Positions 53,429-60,775 of a DNA stretch of 64,000 nucleotides are shown here, one piece after another; the stretch's first letter is position 1; every line of letters begins with the position of its first letter. Where the stretch lies: contig NZ_JAFBCD010000001.1 of the NCBI RefSeq assembly GCF_016907545.1, positions 744,001 through 808,000 of the forward strand, read 5' to 3'. Origin of the DNA: Paenarthrobacter ilicis (GTDB taxonomy: Bacteria; Actinomycetota; Actinomycetes; Actinomycetales; Micrococcaceae). The notes beneath the pieces are model-generated. The model saw only the letters and a list, made by a program, of their open reading frames with translations, did not search any database and was not told where the DNA came from. The position numbers were made by a program, and so were the translations under genes.

Positions 53429-53777
53429 GCGGCCATCCGGCGTCGGGCGTTCCATCACATCGCTGGCCGCAGCCTTGGCAACTGTGCTCCTGATGGGCGG
53501 GTGCGCGGGCGCCACCACCATGGATGTCAAAGCCAGCTGCGATTTCCTGAACGGCGATACGTTCAAGCCTGACGGCAACCAGCAGCAACAGTCCAAGCAG
53601 ATCGCCGCCCATTATCACGAGATCGCGGACAAGCTGGCGCCGGAGATCAGCGGTCCCATCAAGGAAATGGCCGCCATCATGGACTCTGCCGCCGGTTCAT
53701 CGCTGGGTGCCGCGACGCAGCAACAGCAGGAAAAGCTCAAAGTGCAGTTCAACAAGATCGGCGAATACTGCAAGTAG
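53421..53777 (+). CDS. Uncharacterised small lipoprotein
   Basis: The 118-residue protein has a lipoprotein signal (lipobox MGGC) and a helical mature part rich in Gln (NQQQQSK and ATQQQQEKL) with two further cysteines (SCDFL and EYCK), which could pair. I recognise no domain. Its ATG (53421) lies inside the end of ispF, overlapping by 8 bp. Position in the ispD-ispF-cysS operon is conserved-looking, but I cannot name a function. Confidence 0.8.
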   Translation: MLKRPSGVGRSITSLAAALATVLLMGGCAGATTMDVKASCDFLNGDTFKPDGNQQQQSKQIAAHYHEIADKLAPEISGPIKEMAAIMDSAAGSSLGAATQQQQEKLKVQFNKIGEYCK

Positions 53778-53812
53778 GCAGGTCCCCGCGCGTCATCGGC
53801 TAATCTGGAGCG

Positions 53813-55282
53813 GTGACCCTGCGCTTTTATGACACCGCCTCCGCCGAAGTCCGCGACTTCGTTCCCCTCGAAGACGGCAAGGCCAGCGTGTACTACTGCG
53901 GGGCCACCGTGCAGGGCATGCCCCACGTGGGCCACGTCCGCTCAGCCATTGCCTTCGACCAGTTGACGCGCTGGCTGGAGTTCCGCGGACACCGGGTCAC
54001 AGTGGTCCGCAACGTCACGGATATTGATGACAAGATCCTCACAAAATCCGCGCAGTCGTTCGGCCCGGACTGGGCTTCCGAACCCTCGGGGCGCGAAAAC
54101 GAAGAGTGGTGGGCCCTGGCCTACCGCTACGAGCAGGAATTCCAGAAGGCCTACGATTCCCTGGGCGTCCAACGGCCCACGTACGAGCCCCGCGCCACCG
54201 GCCACATCCCGGAAATGCACGCGCTCATCCAGCGCCTCATCGACCGCGGACATGCCTACCCCGCCTTGGATGACTCCGGCGACGTCTACTTCGATGTCCG
54301 TTCCTGGACCAAGTACGGCTCGCTGACGCGGCAAAATATTGACGACATGCAGGGAGCGCCGGACGCCGACCCGCGCGGCAAACGCGACCCGAGGGACTTC
54401 GCGTTGTGGAAGGGTTTCAAAGACGGTGAGCCCGTCACCGCAAAATGGGACTCGCCGTGGGGTGCGGGCCGACCCGGATGGCACCTCGAATGCTCCGCGA
54501 TGGTCACCAAATACCTGGGCCAACGTTTTGATATCCACGGTGGGGGATTGGACCTCCGCTTCCCGCACCACGAAAACGAAATGGCCCAGTCGCAGGCTGC
54601 GGGGGACGGGTTCGCAAACTTCTGGATGCACAACGGCATGGTCACCTACGCCGGTGAGAAAATGTCCAAATCCATCGGCAACACGGTCAGCCCTGCAGAG
54701 ATGCTGGAGCTCGCCCCGCCGCGCGTGGTCCGTTATTACCTGGGCCAAGCACACTACCGCTCCGTCCTGGACTACCGTCCCACGTCGCTGCAGGAGGCCG
54801 CCGCGGCGGTGGAACGCATCGATGGCTTCATCTCCAAGGCCACAGCAAAGGTCAAGCACACTATGGGCGGACCGCAGCAGTTCGCCATGGCGCCCCAGGC
54901 CCACATGCCAGAGGCATTCATTGCCGCCATGGATGATGATCTGAATATTCCCCAGGCCTTGGGAGTCCTCCACGAAACGGTCCGCGCCGGAAACACGGCG
55001 CTTGCGTCCGGGGATGTGGACACCGCAAAATCAGCCCTCTACAGCGTGCTGGCCATGACCAATGTTTTGGGCCTGGACGCCGTCACTCAACCCGGTTCCG
55101 CGCAGGGCCATGAAGACTCCGCCCTCCAGGTCCTGGTTGAAGCCCAACTTCAAGCGCGTGCCGCAGCCAGGGCCGCCAAGGACTGGGCGGCCTCGGACGC
55201 CATCCGGGACACGCTGGCTGCAGCCGGCGTCGTGGTCGAAGATGGTGCGGACGGTGCCACGTGGAGCCTCAAACGCGACTGA
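53813..55282 (+). CDS. cysS: Cysteinyl-tRNA synthetase
   Basis: The 489-residue class I synthetase has the HIGH-type motif MPHVGHVRS (about 30-38), zinc-site Cys in YYCGATVQ, the KMSKS loop [10 protein letters not shown] (about 283-292) and [14 protein letters not shown], all typical of CysRS. Full length including the C-terminal anticodon-binding part distinguishes it from the shorter MshC ligase. The GTG at 53813 has TGGAG upstream. Confidence 0.94.
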   Translation: MTLRFYDTASAEVRDFVPLEDGKASVYYCGATVQGMPHVGHVRSAIAFDQLTRWLEFRGHRVTVVRNVTDIDDKILTKSAQSFGPDWASEPSGRENEEWWALAYRYEQEFQKAYDSLGVQRPTYEPRATGHIPEMHALIQRLIDRGHAYPALDDSGDVYFDVRSWTKYGSLTRQNIDDMQGAPDADPRGKRDPRDFALWKGFKDGEPVTAKWDSPWGAGRPGWHLECSAMVTKYLGQRFDIHGGGLDLRFPHHENEMAQSQAAGDGFANFWMHNGMVTYAGEKMSKSIGNTVSPAEMLELAPPRVVRYYLGQAHYRSVLDYRPTSLQEAAAAVERIDGFISKATAKVKHTMGGPQQFAMAPQAHMPEAFIAAMDDDLNIPQALGVLHETVRAGNTALASGDVDTAKSALYSVLAMTNVLGLDAVTQPGSAQGHEDSALQVLVEAQLQARAAARAAKDWAASDAIRDTLAAAGVVVEDGADGATWSLKRD

Positions 55283-55362
55283 CAAAATGGCGCTGCGGCC
55301 GAATTGCATGGGTTCAGTAGACTTGATTCCAGACTTACTCACAAAATCAAGGATGGAATCCC

Positions 55363-56355
55363 ATGGCCAACAACGGTAACCGGTCGGTCAAGAAGAAGAA
55401 GGGCCCCTCCACCGGAACCGGTGGCCACGGCCGCAAGGCCCTCGAGGGCAGGGGTCCCACGCCCAAGGCGGAGGACCGCGTCTATCACAAGGCGCACAAG
55501 AGCAAGCAGTTGGCTGAGCGCTCAGCCGCCAAGCGCGCACCCGGTGCACGTTCCGCCGGCGGGGGAGCCCGCTCCGGCCCCAAGGGACGTGCCACCGAAG
55601 AAATGGTCACCGGCCGTAACTCCGTGGTGGAAGCCCTGCGCGCAGGCATCCCTGCGAAGGCACTGCACGTGGCTATCCGCATCGAAATGGACGATCGCGT
55701 CAAGGAATCCCTCAAGCTTGCCGCAGAGCGTGGCATTCCGCTGTTGGAAACCGGCAAGCCGGAACTGGACCGCATGACCGAGGACGCTGTCCACCAGGGC
55801 CTCGTGCTTCAGATCCCGCCGTACGAGTACCAGGACGCTTATGACCTCGCTGAGGAAACACTCGCGAAGTGGAAGAAGGGGCACATCTCCAACGCCCCGA
55901 TCTTCGTGGCGCTGGACGGCATCACCGACCCCCGCAACCTTGGCGCCATCATCCGCTCCGTGTCCGCCTTCAGTGGCCATGGCGTGATCGTTCCCGAGCG
56001 CCGGTCCGTTGGCGTCACCGCGTCTGCGTGGAAGACCAGCGCCGGTGCCGCTGTCCGCGTCCCCGTGGCCCGCGCGTCGAACCTCAACAACGCCTTGAAG
56101 CAGTTCAAGAACATGGGCATCTACGTCCTGGGCCTGGACGGCGACGGCGACGTTTCGCTGCCCGACCTCACCGTAGCCACCGAGCCGGTGTGCATCGTGG
56201 TGGGTTCAGAGGGCAAGGGCCTCAGCCGGTTGGTCCGCGAAAACTGCGACCAGATCGTCTCGATTCCCATCGACTCAGGCATGGAATCGCTCAATGCTTC
56301 CATGGCCGTGGGCATCTCGCTGTACGAAGTCTCCAGGCAGCGTTCGGCCAAATAG
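55363..56355 (+). CDS. SpoU/TrmH-family 23S rRNA 2'-O-methyltransferase (RlmB-like)
   Basis: The 330-residue protein has a basic Lys/Arg/Gly-rich N-terminus (about 1-75), a substrate-binding domain (VTGRNSVVEALRAG, about 83-160) and a SPOUT knot domain with LDGITDPRNLGAIIRSVSAFSGHGVI, CIVVGSEGKGLSRLVRENCD and IPIDSGMESLNASMAVGISLYE, the three TrmH motifs. It should methylate a ribose in rRNA using SAM. It follows cysS as in other actinobacteria (RlmB/TsnR type). Confidence 0.93.
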   Translation: MANNGNRSVKKKKGPSTGTGGHGRKALEGRGPTPKAEDRVYHKAHKSKQLAERSAAKRAPGARSAGGGARSGPKGRATEEMVTGRNSVVEALRAGIPAKALHVAIRIEMDDRVKESLKLAAERGIPLLETGKPELDRMTEDAVHQGLVLQIPPYEYQDAYDLAEETLAKWKKGHISNAPIFVALDGITDPRNLGAIIRSVSAFSGHGVIVPERRSVGVTASAWKTSAGAAVRVPVARASNLNNALKQFKNMGIYVLGLDGDGDVSLPDLTVATEPVCIVVGSEGKGLSRLVRENCDQIVSIPIDSGMESLNASMAVGISLYEVSRQRSAK

Positions 56356-56384
56356 TTCTCCGCCTTCCTGGCGGGCCGGCCGGG

Positions 56385-57194
56385 TCAGAAGACGTGGCGG
56401 TTCGCCAGGACCGGAAGCTTTTTGCGGGCCTCGTCCACCTCTGCGTGGTCGAGGTCCGCGAAGATGAGACCCGGCTCGCCCTCAAGGGCATCGAGCACCC
56501 CGCCCAAAGGATCGACGACGGCGGAGTACCCCACCCCGGTGGGCGCGGAGCCTTTGGGCTCTGCACCCTGGGTGGCCGGATCCCCCTGGCCGCAGGCCAG
56601 GACGAACGTGGTGGTGTCCACAGCGCGGGCGCGGGCCAAAAGCTGCCACTGTTCAGCTTTGCCGGGGCCCGATCCCCAGGACGCTGACACGATGTTCACC
56701 ACTGCCCCACGGTCCGCGTTGGCCGTGAACAGCGCCGGGAATCGGATGTCGTAGCAGGTGGCCAAACCAAAGGTGAGGCCGCCGGCGTCGAACGTCACGG
56801 GGTCTGTACCGGCCTCAACGGTGTCCGATTCCGCGAACCCGAACGCATCGAAAAGATGGATCTTGTGGTAGCTGGCCTCGACGCCCGGGCCCGTGGCCAC
56901 CAAGGTGTTGCGTACGCGCGGCGCCCCTGATTCGGAGGCGTTGCCCGGGGTAAACATCCCGGCCACAATCACCAGCTGGAGTTCCGCGGCCAAGGCACGT
57001 ACCCGGCTGGCCCACGGGCCGTCCAGGGGTTCGGCGATGTCCAGCAGCGAGTTGCCGAAGGCGCGCATCATGGCCTCCGGGAAGACCACCAGCGCAGCGC
57101 CGCCGTCCTTGGCCTTGCGGGCGTACTCCTCAAGGAGCAGCAGGTTGGCAGCTACGTCGCGGCCGGTGATGACTTGAGCCAATGCAACACGCAA
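56385..57194 (-). CDS. Carbon-nitrogen hydrolase (nitrilase superfamily)
   Basis: The 269-residue enzyme carries the Glu-Lys-Cys triad: Glu in FPEAMM (about 50), Lys in YHKIHLFD (about 115) and Cys in CYDIRFP (about 155), with the later SASWGSG block. It belongs with nitrilase-superfamily amidases such as deaminated-glutathione or omega-amidases; the substrate is unclear. I choose the TTG at 57192-57194 because a GGAGGT lies 5 bases before it and the family begins MRVALAQ; an ATG at 57206 is also open but has no ribosome site. Confidence 0.88.
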   Translation of the reverse strand: MRVALAQVITGRDVAANLLLLEEYARKAKDGGAALVVFPEAMMRAFGNSLLDIAEPLDGPWASRVRALAAELQLVIVAGMFTPGNASESGAPRVRNTLVATGPGVEASYHKIHLFDAFGFAESDTVEAGTDPVTFDAGGLTFGLATCYDIRFPALFTANADRGAVVNIVSASWGSGPGKAEQWQLLARARAVDTTTFVLACGQGDPATQGAEPKGSAPTGVGYSAVVDPLGGVLDALEGEPGLIFADLDHAEVDEARKKLPVLANRHVF

Positions 57195-57282
57195 TGAGAC
57201 CTCCATTTGTCTGCGTCCAGTATGGCAAGAATCCACAAGGCATGGCCCAACCGCGTCATATGCGCGCCCGAGGCGGTACTTA

Positions 57283-59424
57283 GTGGGCGTGGAACTAAAC
57301 TTGCCAACAATGGTTATGCCTATCTTTGACACAGCAGCAGCCGTGGATGCTTCACAGCCCCGGCCCCTCGGACTGAGCGCCCCGCAGCCCGGTCCCTCGG
57401 ACGCGGAAAATTCACGCGATCACACGGTGAATGTCGCGGTGTTTGCTCCGGGCCTTGAGCGCGTCGAGATGGTGTTCCAGGCCCCCGGCGGAGTGTGGAA
57501 GGCACATGTGCTTCCCAATACCGGGGATGGAGTCCACTTTGGCCTGGTTGACGGGATCCCGCCCGGCACGCGGTACGGATTCCGCGCCGCGCCTTCGGAA
57601 GGCGGCCTCCCTGTATCGGTTCCCGCTGAGGATGTGGATCACGACGCCGGTCAGCACCTGCTGCTGGATCCTTACGGCCGCGCCGTGGACCAGCGCGGCG
57701 AACTCCTGACGAGCGTGCACGTTGACACCGGCTTTGACTGGGGCAATGACCAGCCGCCGCGCACGCCTCTGCGCACCTCGGTGATCTATGAAGCACACGT
57801 CCGTGGGCAGACTATGCTGCACCCGGAGATACCTGAGCACTTGCGGGGCACCTACGCCGGCATGGCGCATCCGGTGATGATCCAACACCTCACCGAGCTG
57901 GGCATCACTGCCGTGCAGCTCCTCCCCATCCACTTCCACCTGGACGAATCACACCTCCAGGACCTGGGCCTCACCAATTACTGGGGCTACAACACCGCAG
58001 CCTTCTTCGCGCCGCACGCTGATTACGCCACGGAAGCAGCCCGGGCCGCCGGGCCGCACGCCGTGCAGGACGAGCTCAAGGGCATGGTCAAGCTGCTCCA
58101 CGCAGCCGGTATAGAGGTCATCCTTGACGTGGTGTACAACCACACTGCCGAGGCAGGTCCTGACGGTGCGCCCATCAGCTTCAGGGGGCTCGCGGAGGAC
58201 CGCTACTACCGCCATGATGCCCACGGCCGGTACCTGGACACCACCGGCTGCGGCAACACCCTGGATTTCAGCGACCCCGTGGTGGTGGACCTGGCCCTGG
58301 ATTCGCTCCGGTACTGGGTAAATGACTTCCATGTGGACGGCTTCCGCTTTGACCTCGCCGTCACGCTCTGCCGCGACGCCGGGAATTCCTTCGATCCGCA
58401 GCATCCTTTCCTGCAGGCGATTGCCGAGGATCCGGTTCTGTCCGAAGTGAAGCTGATCTCCGAACCCTGGGACGTTGGCTACGGCGGCTGGCAGACTGGC
58501 CGCTTCCCGCAGGGCTGGTCGGATTGGAACGACCACTTCCGCGATGGCGTCCGCAGTTTCTGGCTCTCGGACCGCGCCGCCATGGAGGCCGGTGGCCGGG
58601 GTGGGTCGGTGGCCGGGCTGGCTGAGCTGGTGGCAGGATCCGCCAACCTCTTCGCATCTTCCGGACGCAGCAGGCTGGCATCGGTAAACTTCATCACTGC
58701 GCACGATGGCTTCACGCTCAAGGACCTGGTGAGCTACGACCGCAAGCACAATGAGGCGAACGGCGAGCAAAACCGCGATGGGCACGGAGACAACCGCAGC
58801 TACAACCACGGTGCTGAAGGCCGCAGCGAAAACGAGGCAATAGTTGCCGCCAGGGCACTGTCAGTCCGGAACCTGATGACCACCCTGTTGTTGTCCTTCG
58901 GAGTTCCCATGATCACGGCCGGGGATGAGCTGGGCCGCACGCAGCAGGGCAACAACAATGCTTACTGCCAGGACAACCACACCGCATGGCTGGACTGGAG
59001 CCGCACCCAGGAAGCCAACGCCATGTTCCGGACCACCCGTGAGCTGATCAGGGTGCGTCGGTGGTTCCTGCGGCACCAGCCGGAGAGCTTCCCGGGAAAG
59101 GCCAACGATTCAAGCCTGCAATGGTTCGATGACAAGGGCCAGCGGATGACTCCTGCCAGCTGGAACCAACCCAACCTCCGCACCGTGCAGTTGCTGATGG
59201 GGCACGAGGACAGCGACACGCGTGGGCTCATTGTGATCAACGGCAGCAACCAGGACGTGAAGATGGTGCTGCCCAAGATCCTGAGCGAGAAGGGCACCCC
59301 CAAGCGCATGTTCGAGCTCCGGTTCACCACGTCGGTGCTCCATGAACGCCGCAAGGGCGCGTTGGTGGCCTCCGGTGAACGGGATATCCTGCAGGCCAAC
59401 ACCATCAACGTCTACCGCACGTAG
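57283..59424 (+). CDS. glgX: Glycogen debranching enzyme (GlgX-like, GH13)
   Basis: The 713-residue protein has an N-terminal CBM48 region (about 45-150) and a GH13 barrel. Catalytic blocks are FRFDLA (nucleophile Asp about 358), SEPWD (acid/base Glu) and TAHDGFTLKDL (transition-state Asp). It is shorter and of the isoamylase/GlgX type, cutting alpha-1,6 branches of glycogen. The start is uncertain: GTG at 57283 is used, and ATGs at 57310 and 57316 are alternatives. It precedes glgP/glgE in the same region. Confidence 0.9.
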   Translation: MGVELNLPTMVMPIFDTAAAVDASQPRPLGLSAPQPGPSDAENSRDHTVNVAVFAPGLERVEMVFQAPGGVWKAHVLPNTGDGVHFGLVDGIPPGTRYGFRAAPSEGGLPVSVPAEDVDHDAGQHLLLDPYGRAVDQRGELLTSVHVDTGFDWGNDQPPRTPLRTSVIYEAHVRGQTMLHPEIPEHLRGTYAGMAHPVMIQHLTELGITAVQLLPIHFHLDESHLQDLGLTNYWGYNTAAFFAPHADYATEAARAAGPHAVQDELKGMVKLLHAAGIEVILDVVYNHTAEAGPDGAPISFRGLAEDRYYRHDAHGRYLDTTGCGNTLDFSDPVVVDLALDSLRYWVNDFHVDGFRFDLAVTLCRDAGNSFDPQHPFLQAIAEDPVLSEVKLISEPWDVGYGGWQTGRFPQGWSDWNDHFRDGVRSFWLSDRAAMEAGGRGGSVAGLAELVAGSANLFASSGRSRLASVNFITAHDGFTLKDLVSYDRKHNEANGEQNRDGHGDNRSYNHGAEGRSENEAIVAARALSVRNLMTTLLLSFGVPMITAGDELGRTQQGNNNAYCQDNHTAWLDWSRTQEANAMFRTTRELIRVRRWFLRHQPESFPGKANDSSLQWFDDKGQRMTPASWNQPNLRTVQLLMGHEDSDTRGLIVINGSNQDVKMVLPKILSEKGTPKRMFELRFTTSVLHERRKGALVASGERDILQANTINVYRT

Positions 59425-59450
59425 GCACCAGCCGGGCAGGAGTTTTCCGA

Positions 59451-59951
59451 ATGAACCGCAGCCGCAGCAAGTGGGTGGCCTTCGCGGGCTTGGTGATCGC
59501 CGTCGTCGTGCTGGTGGTGGCGATGGTGGGTGGCGGCGCCTTGACCGCGCCCACTGCAACGCAGACCGCGACGCCGGCTCCCGGCGTTTCCACGGCGGCG
59601 CCCCGTGCCGTACCGGGCAGCACAACCGCTCCGGCCAAAACCGGGGCAGCCGTTGCCAATCCGTCCAACTTGCCTTCCATCAACGCCTCGCAGTTGCCCG
59701 GGGAAGCCCGGCAGACGCTGGCCCTGATCGCCAAGGGCGGACCGTACCCGTACAGCCGCGACGGCGTTAACTTCGGCAATTTCGAGGGACTGCTGCCGCG
59801 GAAAGCCGGCGGGTTCTACAAGGAGTACACCGTGGTCACGCCTGGGGAGTCGGACCGGGGTGCACGCCGGATCATCGTGGGTAAGGACACCGCCAAGTAC
59901 TACACCGCGGACCACTACGAGTCGTTCGCGTTCATTGTCGAGGACAAGTAG
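59451..59951 (+). CDS. Secreted guanyl-specific ribonuclease, RNase Sa/barnase type
   Basis: The 166-residue protein has an N-terminal hydrophobic segment (about 8-30), a Thr/Ala/Pro linker (about 31-70) and a microbial RNase domain (about 75-166). The catalytic residues by alignment to RNase Sa are Glu 125 (KEYTVVTPG), Arg 136, Arg 140 (RGARRII) and His 155 (DHYESF). LPGEARQTLALIAKGGPYPY is the family's N-terminal strand. It should be active on RNA outside the cell or in target cells. The barstar-type gene begins 7 bp after its stop. Confidence 0.92.
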   Translation: MNRSRSKWVAFAGLVIAVVVLVVAMVGGGALTAPTATQTATPAPGVSTAAPRAVPGSTTAPAKTGAAVANPSNLPSINASQLPGEARQTLALIAKGGPYPYSRDGVNFGNFEGLLPRKAGGFYKEYTVVTPGESDRGARRIIVGKDTAKYYTADHYESFAFIVEDK

Positions 59952-59957
59952 GAGCCC

Positions 59958-60317
59958 ATGAAAATCTATTCCGCAGATACCTGGACCTTGGACGAATTGC
60001 AGGAGCAGGTCTCCGACGCGGGCCGCAGGACTGTCATGGTCCCACCCGCGACCACCAAACAAACGGTCCTCGAGGTCTTCGGACAGGTCCTAAACTTTCC
60101 GGAATACTACGGCGTGAACCTTGACGCCCTGAACGACTCCCTGCACGACTACGCTGACGCGCTGTCAGAGGACGACGGCGGCCCCGTCACCATGATCTGG
60201 CAGGTCCCCGCGGCCTACCGCACAGACCGTTCCTTCGGTGTCGTGTGCGAAATCCTGCAGGACGCAGAGCGCTACGCCGGCCGCGACCTGGCGGTCATTG
60301 CGGTGTTCCAGCACTAA
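59958..60317 (+). CDS. Barstar-family ribonuclease inhibitor
   Basis: The 119-residue cytoplasmic protein is a barstar. The barnase-facing helix is conserved as PEYYGVNLDALNDSL (about 48-62; counterparts of barstar Tyr 29, Asp 35 and Asp 39). It protects the producer by binding the RNase active site. It follows the RNase gene after 6 bp with GGAG upstream, so the two form a toxin/inhibitor pair. Its stop is followed directly by a permease relic. Confidence 0.94.
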   Translation: MKIYSADTWTLDELQEQVSDAGRRTVMVPPATTKQTVLEVFGQVLNFPEYYGVNLDALNDSLHDYADALSEDDGGPVTMIWQVPAAYRTDRSFGVVCEILQDAERYAGRDLAVIAVFQH

Positions 60318-60662
60318 CTGCGCCGATTTACCTTTCGTGCCGGCCAACTCCCGTACCTGACCGTCCAATCCCGGTCGGCCGAGATAGCCCTACGACGAGC
60401 GATCGGCTCTAGTCGATGGCTAATTTGCCGATCCTTCATCCTTGAGGGCTTCATCGTTGGAATAACAGCGGGTTCCCTAGGCGGGGTCATCGGAACCATC
60501 ACGACGCTTTCTGTGTCTTGGATCCAGGCCTGGCCACCTGTGTTGCCCTCAGGGCTATGGCTGGTTGGAATCCTTCTGGGTACGGCCACCGGTATTGTGA
60601 GCGCCATTTACCCGGCTTGGGTCGCCAGCCGCAAGGATCCCGCTATTGCGATTCGCGGCTAG
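60318..60662 (+). pseudogene. FtsX/MacB-type ABC permease, C-terminal remnant
   Basis: An open frame without a start runs from the barstar stop to TAG at 60660-60662. From about 60372 it encodes EIALRRAIGSSRWLI, FILEGFIVGITAGSLGG and a final transmembrane part ending AIYPAWVASRKDPAIAIRG, the unmistakable C-terminus of a MacB/FtsX-type permease. The first 600 or so nucleotides of such a gene are missing, so it is a 5'-truncated relic. Codons such as CTA, ATA and CGA are more frequent than in neighbours, hinting at foreign origin or decay. This stretch explains most of the 458-bp gap before glgP. Confidence 0.88.
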
Positions 60663-60708
60663 CAAGCCCCAAGAATTCGCTAAGGCTAAGATCCCTGTGC
60701 CCTGCATA

Positions 60709-60768
60709 AACGTGGCTGGCCCGCTTTCCCGTTGTTACCCAACAACGGGAAAGCGGGCCAGCCACGTT
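60709..60768. terminator. Long perfect hairpin before glgP
   Basis: Positions 60709-60736 and 60741-60768 form a perfect 28-bp stem with loop ACCC, just beyond the convergent glgP stop. It is likely a terminator for glgP and for transcription arriving from the barstar side. Confidence 0.9.
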
Positions 60769-60775
60769 CCTGGGA

